From Azolla pinnata (taxonomy: Eukaryota; Streptophyta; Polypodiopsida; Salviniales; Salviniaceae), in assembly GCA_037176905.1 (NCBI GenBank), contig JBBBWG010033507.1, forward strand, positions 1-39,637: 39,637 nt of DNA, written 5' to 3'. The notes below the pieces were generated by a model. The model worked only from the letters and a program-made list of their open reading frames with translations, did no database searches and was not told the origin of the DNA. This document shows positions 10,402 to 19,264 of the stretch, one piece after another (position 1 is the first letter of the stretch; each line of letters starts with the position of its first letter). Both the position numbers and the translations under genes were made by a program.

Positions 10402-11590
10402 CTTTGGAAGAGAATTTGGAATGCATTGTACGCTAGAAAAGTGTGCAAGTTTTAGTGGCAACTAGTTCATTCCACTTTGCCGGTGGGAAGCAGAGCACAA
10501 GTTTTTGGTAAGCAAGCTGGTACTTGTGCCATATATGGTCAAGCAGTGGAAACACAAAAACATGTACTATGGGAATGTCAGTTGGCTATGCAAGTTTGGA
10601 GGCAGATGCTATGAATCTTTTCTTATATGCCATCAAATGTGTTTATGCTTGGAGGTGTTGTAGTATGGGGTTATTTGGATAGTCCTATGGTGAGTTATGA
10701 TAGTGAAAGTCCATTTGTGACTTATAAAATATTACATGGTTCGGTTTTGGTAGCAAAAATTCCATTTCACTAGGAAAGCAATCCACCACAATCACAAGAT
10801 AAAAGATGGGAAATTATTTTTGCATTGATTTTGTGGAATATTTGGAAGGCTAGGTGTATGGCAGTATTTCAATCCACTCGATTGCATCTAGTGAAGATAG
10901 TGTAAACAATTTGGGGTGATTTAGTGCATTCATTGAAAGTGTACTATGAAAGAATTCGAGGAGACTCCGATAAGAGACGTACTTACAAAACACTATAGTC
11001 TATTATCCCCTATTTGGATAGTCCTATGGTCAGTTATGATAGTGAAAGTCCAAATTTTGTGGCTTATAAATATTACATGGTTCGGTTTTGGTAGCGGAAA
11101 TTCCATTTCACTAGGAAAGCAATCCACCACAATCACAAGATAAAAGATGGGAAATTATTTCTGCGTTGATTTTGTGGAATATTTGGAAGGTTAGGTGTAT
11201 GGCAGTATTTCAACCCACTCGATTGCATCCAATGAAGATAGTGTAAACAATTTGGGGTGATTTAGTGCATTCATTGAAAGCGTACTATGAAGCAATTCGA
11301 GGAGACTCCGATAAGAGACATACTGACAAAACGCTATAGTCTATTATACCCTGTTTTGTCATTAGAGGAGCAATTGATCTATAGTGGTCTTATGTTATAC
11401 CTACATTCTTGTACCCATCACCTATAACATGATCATATATGTATTTGAGTTTTTGTGGGCTGTACCAGGTTATGGTGTAACCATTATAATGGTCTTCTTT
11501 TGTGAAGCTTGGCTCTTGTATATATGCAATTTGTAACCCTCTATGGGTGTTCAACTTTTTACTTAATAGCAGAATATCTTTATTTAAAAA
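10402..11590 (+). pseudogene. LINE (non-LTR retrotransposon) 3' portion with zf-RVT
   Basis: 10402-10614 translates as LWKRIWNALYARKVCKF, a stop, then WQLVHSTLPVGSRAQVFGK, ETQKHVLWEC and QVWRQM. This is the zf-RVT domain found at the C-terminus of plant LINE reverse transcriptases. The zinc ligands read C-x2-Y...H-x4-C, so the second Cys is lost. Downstream ILWNIWKARCMAVFQ fits the usual end of such proteins. The 3' UTR runs to an A run at 11583-11593 preceded by GCAGAATATCTTTATTT. The 5' end, with endonuclease and RT, is absent, as in 5'-truncated LINE insertions. It lies on the upstream (gag) side of the copia fragment and may have interrupted it. Confidence 0.82.
10672..11349 (+). repeat. 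339 bp direct tandem duplication inside the LINE
   Basis: Unit 1 (10672-11010) and unit 2 (11011-about 11349) both start TATTTGGATAGTCCTATGG and end near AAAACRCTATAGTCTATTA. The copies are highly similar, with only scattered substitutions and small indels, so the duplication is young compared with the LINE's other decay. Confidence 0.85.
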
Positions 11591-11599
11591 AAAATCAAA

Positions 11600-11830
11600 C
11601 TATGTAATTTAACGCTAGATTGTCACACACATTGATGCGAAGTAGCCAAGAGTATTGATGCTCAATTTGAGCTCTATAGACGTGACATTACCGCAACATT
11701 CACACCTCATTGTCATGAGTTTGACGTAAAAAGTCATGAATGTTTTTATTTTTTCCATAACTGTCACATGTTTTATGCGACCTAGCTATGCCACTTTGTC
11801 GCATATTTGACATGGATTGAAACACCATTC
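11600..11830. repeat. Degenerate 11 bp array beside a CACTA fragment
   Basis: Weak units with GATGCG, CCGCAACA, GTCGCATATTTGACA cores resemble the 5.3 kb array. It sits on the same side of the CACTA C-terminal fragment (12.0 kb) as the clean array sits beside the fuller copy (32.5 kb). 11830-12010 holds nothing recognisable. Confidence 0.4.
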
Positions 11831-12011
11831 TTAGAATCTTCTATTGTGGTTTGAGACTAGATTTCTACATGCATTTTGATGCTAGGCAAACACATCTACA
11901 TATTTAATTCATACCTATGGGAATGATATTCAATCTTAAACATTGCATGAACTAGTGAGATGTAGTATAAGATCTATATAAGTCACAAATCATCACACAA
12001 TACAATATATC

Positions 12012-12150
12012 ATGAGTTTTCGTCAACATAAGTATGAATTACAAGCCGGAATGGGTCGATATCAATGAATAAATTAGGGCCTTCATTGATATCAATGTCC
12101 AAGACCCTAACTCAATAGATAAATTTAAGGACACGTGGGTTTGTTTGCAT
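12012..12150 (-). pseudogene. CACTA transposase gene, extreme 3' end (copy 2)
   Basis: Aligns by eye with 32848-32965 of the fuller CACTA gene: shared GTCARCATAAGWATGAATTACAA-like DNA, TCGATATC, ATTGATATCAATG and CCTAACTCAATAGATAAATTT. That region encodes the acidic, Ile/Asp-rich C-terminus of the DUF4216-bearing protein. It is cut at 12156 by the chromovirus LTR; the rest of the copy resumes at 14.23 kb. Confidence 0.7.
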
Positions 12151-12350
12151 GACCATTGCCAGAACTAAGCAAGAGATTGAATGATTAAAGGACGATAAAG
12201 GAGAAGAGAACAAAAGAGGAGAGTGGATTGATAAAAGAAGAGTAGGTTTATATAAGAATAGAATGGGTACAAAGAGGGGTTGGTTCCAGGAAAGGCTTAA
12301 AGCTAAACACTGGTGTTGATTTGAACTGATTTGATATTATCTATATGTTT

Positions 12351-12360
12351 CTATTTATAG
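12351..12360 (-). promoter_or_regulatory. LTR TATA box
   Basis: CTATAAATAG on the minus strand, about 25 bp downstream of the heat-shock-element array in the direction of LTR transcription. The same decamer occupies the same place in the other LTR copy (35794-35803). Confidence 0.7.
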
Positions 12361-12384
12361 GTTTCTATAGATTAGCTTAAAGAT

Positions 12385-12458
12385 TTCTAGAATGTTCTAG
12401 AGGTGGAATATTCTAGGATGCTCTAGAAGGTTCTAGAATGTTCAAGAAAGTTCTAGAG
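12385..12458 (-). promoter_or_regulatory. Heat-shock element array in LTR (copy 2)
   Basis: 12426-12453 has GAA-nn-TTC-nn-GAA-nn-TTC-nn-GAA-nn-TTC: six perfect modules on a 5 bp register, flanked by CTC (12421) and GAG (12456) half-matches. A second group TTC-nn-GAA-nn-TTC lies at 12385-12397. Alternating nGAAn/nTTCn modules are the binding site of trimeric heat-shock factors. The order HSE then TATA fits a heat-responsive promoter. Confidence 0.75.
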
Positions 12459-12579
12459 TTTTCTCTAAATACAATAATTATTGTATTATGAAAAAGTAGC
12501 CTTCTTCCCATTATGTAGTACAAGATCCGGGTTCAAGACTAGGTGAAGCAAAAAGCATAGTGTTCATAGATTCTTGACA

Positions 12580-13286
12580 CTATCCCTCCTAAAACGATAA
12601 GTGGAAGGAGTCATTAACAATGCAGGGCTAGGTTTGTTGGGATAGCGATGATAGAATTCATTTATAAGAGCTTGTCAATGAACATTACAAACATTATCAA
12701 CGGGTTCCCATGTGCAATCGCTCAGGATATAGCCTAGCCACTCAACTAGATAATACAACTTATTGGGCACAATTTTAGATTCAAGAATGGAGACTACCTC
12801 GTACTCTAGCTTGTTAGCAAGTTGGGGAGGAGTTAGGGGCGGTATGATATGATTCCAAATTGAGCTGGTGTGACAAGGTTCCGAAAAAGTCTGTGAAAGA
12901 CTTGATGAAGTCGCATATTTGCAGCAACATCGAGACAAAATGTTGCATCATTAATCCACTCCATGATGACAAAAGGACCAAGGTGTTGATAATCTAGCTT
13001 ATCACATAGCCAAGTAGTCTTGATGTGGTGGCGTAACAACCATACCCGATCACCAATCTTGAATGGAGACGGAAGACGATGCCGATTTGCATGCACCTTA
13101 TGTTGGGCTTGAGCTTTCTGAAGATGTGAAGACAACTGGGACTAGAGGTGTTGCAGGCGATGGAGATGTTGCTTTGCATCAGGGTTTAGTGAGATCACTA
13201 GAATGTCCAAGAGATATCATCAAAGATGGTTGGAAGTATAGGCATAAAAAGGCATTGGCGATCAAGTGTAGCTCCTTCGATGCCAC
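12580..13286 (-). pseudogene. Chromovirus integrase C-terminus and chromodomain (copy 2)
   Basis: On the minus strand the integrase tail reads SSHLQKAQAQHKVHANRHRL, PFKIGDRVWLLRHHIKTT and CDKLDYQHLGPFVI. The chromodomain then reads YEVVSILESKIVPNKLYYLV, EWLGYILSDCTWEP. These match the copy at 36.1-36.9 kb. Frames change several times, and integrase DNA is recognisable only back to about 13270 (PFYAYTSNHL-like). The chromodomain is the histone-binding module that directs chromovirus insertion to heterochromatin. The fragment ends abruptly at 13286 against a plus-oriented relative. Confidence 0.85.
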
Positions 13287-13287
13287 G

Positions 13288-13745
13288 TGAACACAACCCA
13301 CCCTTGTGATAAATTGGATTATGAGCGTTTGAGCCCTTTTGTGATATCTGCTCCGATTAATGATGTGGCTTATCAACTTGATCTTCCTCTGCATCTGGGC
13401 CTTCATCCCGTATTCCATTGCTCTCTTTCAGAGCCATGTATTACTAGTACTCTTCCCAATTGTGTTTGACCACCTCCACAACTTCTTGATAGCCCTGAGT
13501 ATAGAGTTACAACAATACTTGATTTAAAAGTTAGTCATGGTAAGCTATATTACCTGGTAGATTGGCTAAGGTATGAATTTTGTCATGGTAAACTACATTA
13601 CTAGGTAGATTGGCTAGTGTATCGTTCTAATGATCGAACTTGGGAACCACATGACCATTTATTTAATACTCAAGCTCTTGTCCATTAATGAGTTCCATCA
13701 ACAATATCCATATAAGCTAGGACTAGCACACCCACCCATGCCGAC
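13288..13745 (+). pseudogene. Chromovirus integrase tail and chromodomain, opposite strand (copy 3)
   Basis: Plus-strand frame: HPCDKLDYERLSPFVI, VAYQLDLPLHLGLHPVFHCS, a stop at about 13467, then EYRVTTILDLKVSHGKLYYL and NDRTWEPHDHLFNTQALVH. It shares architecture with copies 1 and 2 but clearly diverged from them, and it is followed by a different LTR family. A 48 bp direct repeat (units from 13536 and 13584, CATGGTAARCTAYATTACY) inserts 16 codons in frame and duplicates the aromatic YYLVDWL core of the chromodomain, with a stop in the second unit. It meets copy 2 head to head at 13287. Confidence 0.85.
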
Positions 13746-13777
13746 TCGCTCGGCTCGTCGTGCTCGGAGGGGAATGG

Positions 13778-14226
13778 TGTCATGACAACGTGATATACTA
13801 CTACCAAGGATCGAACTAATGACCTCGTCCGTCAGATAAAAAAACCTTATACAATACGACATGTTGCATATATAATAATATTATAATGTTCTAGAACAAG
13901 TAGTATTGTATATGTACATGAAATTTAAGTGAATGTTTGTCACGTGACGTGTGGCCTCGTCGGCAGATGAATGCTGGCCATGTGGCATCTACATGCAGCT
14001 CACTGGAAGGCCTATAAAATGAGCCCCTCCACTCTTGCTGAACCATCCTAGTTGAACACCTTCCTTGCGCACCCCTTAGCCTTTTCTGGACTCCAGCTAA
14101 TTATTAATACAATTCCAACCATTATGTACGTATCATTCACTCTCCTTTCTTATTCCACTAATCTCTCTTATTATCCTACTCGCTTGACCCATATAGTATT
14201 ATTACGCTATTCACTTGTCCCTAACA
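13778..14226 (+). mobile_element. LTR of G-box family, copy A
   Basis: 449 bp from TGTCATGACAACGTG to CACTTGTCCCTAACA, directly after a purine tract (GGAGGGGAATGG) that follows the chromodomain, so it is that element's 3' LTR. It has TATA-type CCTATAAAATGAGC at 14011 and CACGTGACGTGTGGC at 13941. About 80% similar by eye to 18368-18821. Confidence 0.8.
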
Positions 14227-14229
14227 GTA

Positions 14230-14735
14230 GTAATCCGCAAGTGCATTCAACTAAGTGAACGTAGTTGTTCTTACTTGACATAGTGCTAGCCAGATCACCA
14301 TGATCTACCCCCAACTCAAGCAACACGCAATAGTAAAACAACTTTGTATGAGGGGTTATCGGTATCACATACCACCACTAATTCTATTAACATTATACCT
14401 AGAATATAATTGTATATATATTTCACATTCTTATTATATATAGCTGCTTCTTCACAATGAGATGGTAAAATAAAAGTCCCCTTTTTTGCAGAACAAAGCC
14501 TCGTAGAATTAATTGTTAGAATAGGATATTAGATCAATATGAAATCCTAGGGTTTTTACCCATAGCATATTCTCACTAATGCTCTGATATGGATGCACGA
14601 TGCTCAAACTAATCCAACGATCCAACTCTCCATGCACCCAATCGCCCATGATGGTCTACATTAATGCGCTATGTGAAAATGCTATGTGAAAATGGGGAAT
14701 GATCTACGATAGTGTCCACACAAATCCGAGGTCTG
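14230..14735 (-). pseudogene. CACTA transposase gene fragment (copy 2, DUF4216 region)
   Basis: Continues the CACTA copy broken at 12156. On the minus strand TFILPSHCEE (near 14450-14480) and WWYVIPITPHTK (near 14330-14365) match TFILPSHCEQ and KWWYVIPMALCTK of the fuller gene at 33.2-33.4 kb. The intron between them has the same position. Farther right, 14595-14720 aligns with 33850-34005 (shared CACGATGCT, ATCCAA, CATGCACCCA, GATCT). Frames are broken throughout. Confidence 0.7.
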
Positions 14736-15011
14736 TGTACTGGATACATCAACGTTGGATGGATGGTCTGGCAATAGTGTGCTCAGGCTTATTCATGAAT
14801 GTGAGGACTTGTGAGTGTTTGCTAGGAGCTGCGGGCGTGCATGGAAACGGGACCAACTGGCCTGTATAGAAGAAGCATGACTCTTGGAGGTTGCAAGGAA
14901 AGTGCGCTCGTGCAAAAGCCATCTTGAGGAAGGTCTTGGATCGATCGACGACAAGCAGAGGATCGAACACTCAAAAAGAAGTCGTGTTGATGAAGAGATG
15001 AAGGAGAAAAA
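14736..15011. other. No recognisable gene; upstream region of the AAA-ATPase
   Basis: No clear domain. CACTA homology fades near 14.73 kb. It may contain the promoter of the ATPase gene, but no convincing TATA box was found. Confidence 0.4.
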
Positions 15012-15034
15012 CCCCCCCCCCCCCCCCCCCCCCC
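15012..15034. repeat. C23 homopolymer
   Basis: Twenty-three consecutive C residues followed by five T, about 120 bp before the ATPase start codon. The complementary G run could form quadruplex or other structures. Such tracts are also prone to assembly error. Confidence 0.95.
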
Positions 15035-15151
15035 TTTTTGGTTGAGAAGGAATCTTCCGCCTTGTTAGTCAGGTTCACAATATACAATTGTTGGTCTATT
15101 TATTGAGCGAGAGGTCTTAAGGGGGCTGAAGTGCAAAACCGAGATTCCATC

Positions 15152-16792
15152 ATGATAATGGGCGGCGGCGGCGGCGGGGGTGGCAGGATGGATGTCGCCT
15201 CCTTGACCATGTACTGGATGGCCATGTATGCCCTCCTGGAGAGGCTCCTGCCGCTGCCGCTGCGCATCTGGCTGGACAAGAAGCTGGCGGCCCTGTGGCT
15301 GTGGCTCCTCAGCGGCAGCTCCGCGGGGGTGGTGCGCCTCAAGGTCCCCGACCGCCCCGACGGCGGCAGCGGCGTCAACCACCTCTTCCGCCACGCCCTC
15401 GTGTACGTGGCCTCCCTCGATGCTGCCCTGCGCTCCCACAAGTCGCTGGACGTGGTGCGCGACGACGACGAGGGCGCCCTCTCCTTCCATCTCCCGGTCG
15501 GGGAGCTCCTCCACGACACCTTCCGCGGCGTCACCGTGAAGTGGCTCCGCCTCCGCGACGAGAAGCCCGCCGATGCCTCCTATTCCTCCTCCTCCTCCTC
15601 CTCCTCCTACTTGGGCGCCGAGATGCTGATGAGATCCTCCGGGAGCCGCCATCGGCACACCTCGTCCGGCAGCGGCAGCTCCGACTACTTCATCCTCGAG
15701 TTCCCTGCGGCCGATCGCTCCACCATCGTGCCCGCCTACCTCGAGCAAGTCAGCCGCAACGCCCTCCGCATCCAGCACCACAACACCCACCTCAAGCTCT
15801 ACGCCAACTCCGCCTCCTTCCGCGGCGTCGCCTGGGACTCGGCCCCCTTCTCCCACCCCTCCACCTTCGACAGCCTCGCCCTCGACCCCGCGCTCCACCG
15901 CCAGATTCTCGACGACCTCGACGGCTTCTGCCACAACCAGGAGCTCTACCGGCAGCTCGGCCGCGCCTGGAAGCGCGGCTACCTCCTCCACGGCCCTCCC
16001 GGGACCGGCAAGACCAGCCTCATCGCCGCGATCGCCAACCGCCTCCACTTCGACATCTATGACCTCGAGCTCACCAACGTGCACGACAACACGGAGCTCA
16101 AGTCGCTGCTGATGGGCACCACGCGCAAGTCGATCATCGTCATAGAGGACATCGACTGCTCCTTCAGCTTCCCAGATCGCGGCAGCGGCAGCAGCGAAGA
16201 CGGGGCAGCAGCGGTGCAGGAGGCGGATGCTGGATCTGGCGCCGCCGCCGGCGACGGTGGCAAGGCATCGGACGGGGCCAAACAGAAATCGAAGGCGGCG
16301 GAGGATGCCGACAGCCCGAAGCTCACGCTCTCGGGGCTGCTCAATTTCACCGACGGCCTCTGGTCGGGGTGCGCCGAGGAGAGGATCTTCATCTTCACCA
16401 CCAACTTCAAGGATCGGCTGGACCCTGCGCTGCTGAGGCCCGGGCGCATGGACATGCACATCCTGCTCTCCTACTGCACTGCCGCCGTCGCCGTGAAGCT
16501 GGCACGCAACTACCTCCGCGGCGCAGTGTCCCCCGAGAGCCACGCGCAGCTGTACCAGGATCTCAACGACGCAGCCGATGGCCGGCCACACACCGTCACT
16601 CCCGCGGCCGTGGCCGAGGTGTTCATCAGTCACCAGGCGGGCCCACCCGAGGCCGCTCTCGAGGCCGCGATCCACGCCTTTCGAAAATCGGCCGATGCGT
16701 TGGCCATGGGCATCGTCCCCACTGACCCCAGCCTCGACCCCTACAAGAGAAAGGATAAGAGGAGCGCATCCTCCAGACGTATGCGCTGGTAA
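15152..16792 (+). CDS. Plant BCS1-like AAA-ATPase, intronless
   Basis: 546 residues from ATG at 15152; ATGs at 15158 and 15188 are also in frame. A Gly8 run follows, then a hydrophobic, Leu/Trp-rich stretch (about residues 15-55) that may be a membrane anchor. Next is the AAA-ATPase-associated N-terminal domain, with a Ser run near 145-153. The AAA core has Walker A GPPGTGKT at 281-288, Walker B IIVIEDIDCS at 328-337, sensor TTNFKDRLDPALL and arginine fingers RPGRMD (R429, R432). Between Walker B and the sensor lies a low-complexity Ser/Ala/Gly/Asp insert of about 50 residues, a variable site in this family. Relatives hydrolyse ATP to remodel or translocate proteins at membranes of mitochondria, ER or plasma membrane; the compartment here is not readable. 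High GC, no stop or frameshift and no intron. The tail RKDKRSASSRRMRW is basic. It is probably functional and lies between transposon remains. Confidence 0.93.
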   Translation: MIMGGGGGGGGRMDVASLTMYWMAMYALLERLLPLPLRIWLDKKLAALWLWLLSGSSAGVVRLKVPDRPDGGSGVNHLFRHALVYVASLDAALRSHKSLDVVRDDDEGALSFHLPVGELLHDTFRGVTVKWLRLRDEKPADASYSSSSSSSSYLGAEMLMRSSGSRHRHTSSGSGSSDYFILEFPAADRSTIVPAYLEQVSRNALRIQHHNTHLKLYANSASFRGVAWDSAPFSHPSTFDSLALDPALHRQILDDLDGFCHNQELYRQLGRAWKRGYLLHGPPGTGKTSLIAAIANRLHFDIYDLELTNVHDNTELKSLLMGTTRKSIIVIEDIDCSFSFPDRGSGSSEDGAAAVQEADAGSGAAAGDGGKASDGAKQKSKAAEDADSPKLTLSGLLNFTDGLWSGCAEERIFIFTTNFKDRLDPALLRPGRMDMHILLSYCTAAVAVKLARNYLRGAVSPESHAQLYQDLNDAADGRPHTVTPAAVAEVFISHQAGPPEAALEAAIHAFRKSADALAMGIVPTDPSLDPYKRKDKRSASSRRMRW

Positions 16793-16897
16793 ATTTCCCC
16801 ATTCGATCCATCTTGTTCCGATCCGCCCCAATCCCTACACCCCAATGCTTGAATCCTTAACCCTTAACGCAACGTTATGGGCAAAACAAGTTGGGCT

Positions 16898-17150
16898 CGC
16901 CATGTCTGTGCTTTTCTCGATATGTTTTCTTCGGCTCCGCATCTTTGTGTTTTCCTCGATATCTTTTCTTGCGCTTGCCATCTCTCTGTCTTCCTCGTTA
17001 TGTTTTTCTTGGGCTCCGCATGTCTGTGTCTTCCTCGATATCTTTTCTTGAGACTCCGCATGTCCGTGTTTTCCTCGATATGTTTTCTTGGGCTCCGCAT
17101 GCCTCCTCGATATGTCTTCTTCGGCTCCACATGCCTCTGTTTTCGTCAGT
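16898..17150. repeat. 39-40 bp minisatellite downstream of the ATPase gene
   Basis: Six to seven units with the theme GGCTCCGCATGTCTGTGTTT then CCTCGATATSTTTTCTT. The CTCGA core recurs at 16916, 16955, 16994, 17034, 17074 and 17106 (spacings 39, 39, 40, 40, 32). It starts about 110 bp after the stop codon, so it probably lies in the 3' UTR or just beyond. Frames through it in both directions are repeat artefacts. Confidence 0.85.
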
Positions 17151-17504
17151 GCATTCCAGGGTAGATGTAGTGTCGCTGTTGGCTGTTTCTTCCCTGTGGA
17201 GAACTCGTAATACCAAGACCACAATATCTCACGTTGTCGTTAGCTTTTTTATATGACCTGCAACTTAAACTGGAAAAGGAAGTCGGAAATTGAAGACATT
17301 CAATCTTGCGGTAAGAAACAATTGATAGTGTCTTGTCGCTTGGTGTTATGCTAGAATGTCTCTATGTATGTATATGTACATACTTAGATTATAGTTTGCA
17401 TAATCTTTGTGTATTTCTCATGTATATTGAAGTAATCTGAGTTACATTGCTTTCTTGTGGAGTTTGCAACAAAATCCAGAGATATGAACTGATGCCAAAC
17501 ATGC

Positions 17505-18005
17505 CTTATGAAACTCGTTTTGTTACACCAAGGTATGCATCCCATATCCGTTTATGCCTTTCAGTTCCAACAATTAGCTTCCAATGCTCAATGGACCATG
17601 TGTCATCATTTCCATCGGGACCTCCAAAGTGATGTCAAGAATCTTCTAATTAAACTTCTCGGAGCCCACCTAAGCTTCCACACAAACAATCTGCAATAAC
17701 AACTGGCTTTTCGAGTTTCTTCATCAGGAGAGACTAATTTCGACGATTCACAATATGTTGTTCATGGCACAACCCCTCGTCTTCACAAGATCTCCTCCAA
17801 CCTCATCATTAGACAAGCCTATGCCCTTGGAAATTAATCAAGCTCAACCCCAACCACTCACCCATGCTGAAGGATGTTGTTGATGAGTCAATAAGGTTAT
17901 CTTTATATCTTGGCGGCATGCTCAAGTACGCTATTGACGAGTCAACATGTTATGTCTATATTGCGGTGACACAATCCATCTAATTTGTTTTTGTCCCTCA
18001 GAAAA
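17505..18005 (+). pseudogene. Ty3/gypsy gag fragment with zinc knuckle
   Basis: Aligns with the gag of the element at 27.9-28.8 kb: KLVLLHQGMHPISVYAFQFQ corresponds to KLYSFHQGMRLVSVNASEFR there, followed by RDLQSDVKNLLIKLLGAHLS. Near 17950-18000 a CCHC-like knuckle survives in shifted frames (C-x2-C-G-x4-H-x4-C pattern). Gag packages element RNA. No upstream start or LTR is seen, and the region to 18.36 kb is too decayed to read. Confidence 0.7.
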
Positions 18006-18367
18006 GATACTCGATGGAAAGTTTATTGAAACAATATAATCATTAGGCCCCTACAATTAGAAAACAACTCTGAATGTATGAGCCATGTAGCTGAACGACA
18101 GCCATGTAGCTGACCGACTCTGCATATCCACATTTGTTGTGCTCCTATCACTCATCGATATCCTCAAGAGGATTTTCATTAAAGGTAACTTTTTCTTTTA
18201 GATCTATTTCTATAAAGGCAACCAAAGATGAAAAGCCAATATCGTTGATGGGTGAATGTTATCATCAAATGCAGTTACAAAAAGAAACTACCCCATCTAT
18301 TCTCAAGCTTAACTTCATCAAGGTATGGATGTGGAGAAACTTGTAATTCTTTGAAGGTGACTTGTTG

Positions 18368-18877
18368 TGTCATGATAATGTGATATATTACCAAGGATCA
18401 AACCAATGCTCTCGTTCAGTAGATAAAGAAACCTTATACAATATGACATGTCATGTATATAATAATATTGTAATGTTCTCAAACAAGTAGTATTGTATAT
18501 ATGCATGAAATTTAGATGAATGTTCACCACGTGGCGTGTGGCCACGTGATGTGCCATGCTGATGAATGCTGACCATGTGGCATCTACATGCAAGTCACAA
18601 GAAGACCTATAAAATGAGCTCCTTCTCTCTTGATGAACCATGTTGGTTCAACACCTTCGCAGCCCAACCCTTAGCCTTCTCTATCCTCTAGCTCATCATT
18701 AATGCAATTTCAACCATTATTTGTGTATCATTCGCTCTCCTTTCGTACTCCATCAACCTCTCTTAGTATCCTACTCGCTTGACCCATATAGTATGTTTAT
18801 GTTATTCATTTGTCCCTAACAATATCCTACTCGCTTGACCCATTTAGTATTCTTATGCTATTCGCTTGTCCCTGACA
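18368..18877 (+). mobile_element. LTR of G-box family, copy B, with partial 3' duplication
   Basis: TGTCATGATAATG at 18368 to TTGTCCCTAACA at 18821, colinear with 13778-14226. The last ~56 bp (TATCCTACTCGCTTGACCCAT...) is repeated immediately, ending in CCCTGACA at 18877. It has CCTATAAAATGAGC near 18606 and two G-boxes, CCACGTGG at 18527-18534 and CACGTG at 18543-18548. It follows the gag remnant with no pol between them. Confidence 0.8.
18527..18548. promoter_or_regulatory. Paired G-boxes in LTR
   Basis: CCACGTGG and CACGTG lie about 80 bp upstream of the LTR TATA-type sequence. ACGT-core G-boxes bind plant bZIP/bHLH factors in light and abscisic-acid responses. The related LTR at 13.78 kb keeps one CACGTG (13941), and the solo LTR at 29.75 kb keeps CCACGTGG (29956-29963). 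Confidence 0.55.
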
Positions 18878-19144
18878 TTCTAAACCTTGAATGGATTTTC
18901 TCACCTTCCACGTTGGATCTTCCAGTAAGTAGTGAAGCATATATTATTCACAAGAGGAGATCTGTGGAATGGGTCTAAAGGTTTTAGGCACAAAGGTTTG
19001 TTGCAAATGCCTTGGTTTTAGTCAAATTGCAATAATATTCATAGAGATGGATAGGTCTACCTCTCCCTTTCTTTGTAATTGTACAAAATATTATGTAACT
19101 AATGATGAATCTTGTTCGTGGAAAAGAAAATGGGAACTACCCCA

Positions 19145-19262
19145 TTAGTTCTTCAGATACGCCCGCACTAAGATGAGGTTATTGTCTACCTCATTGCCTC
19201 CCCTCGTCATCTTGTCATGCTTGGGCTATCATGGTTAGAAATACACAATCCAACAATGGATT
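19145..19262 (+). pseudogene. Gypsy protease/RT linker scrap
   Basis: One frame reads ASPRHLVMLGLSWLEIHNPTMDW-like, which fits the (I/M)LGLPWL..HNP..DW block at the end of gypsy aspartic proteases. It is too short to say more. 18880-19145 is probably the same decayed element. Confidence 0.6.
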
Positions 19263-19264
19263 GG

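Larger units (their letters stand above)
12157..12579 (-). mobile_element. 3' LTR of chromovirus (heat-element family), copy 2
   Basis: Reading on the minus strand, the LTR starts TGTCAAGAATC at 12579, directly after a polypurine tract (AGGAGGGATAG), and ends TTCTGGCA at 12157. It is 423 bp and closely related to the LTR at 35605-36057 (start TGTAAAGAATC, end TTCTGACA). It contains a TATA box, an array of heat-shock elements and a TTCTAGAA-rich segment. It lies within CACTA transposase DNA. Confidence 0.85.

Noticed and set aside
14581-14593. Primer-binding site (minus strand CCATATCAGAGC)
   Set aside because: This stretch aligns with the CACTA gene at 33.83-33.85 kb, so the similarity to TGGTATCAGAGC is probably accidental.
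15065-16831. 588-codon open frame on the minus strand across the ATPase gene
   Set aside because: It is antisense to a well-supported AAA-ATPase. Such frames are a by-product of GC-rich codon use; its Gly/Val/Ala/Glu-rich translation has no domain.
16835-17256. Frames on both strands downstream of the ATPase (up to 157 codons)
   Set aside because: They arise from the 40 bp minisatellite; charged or Cys/Phe-rich periodic peptides with no family match.
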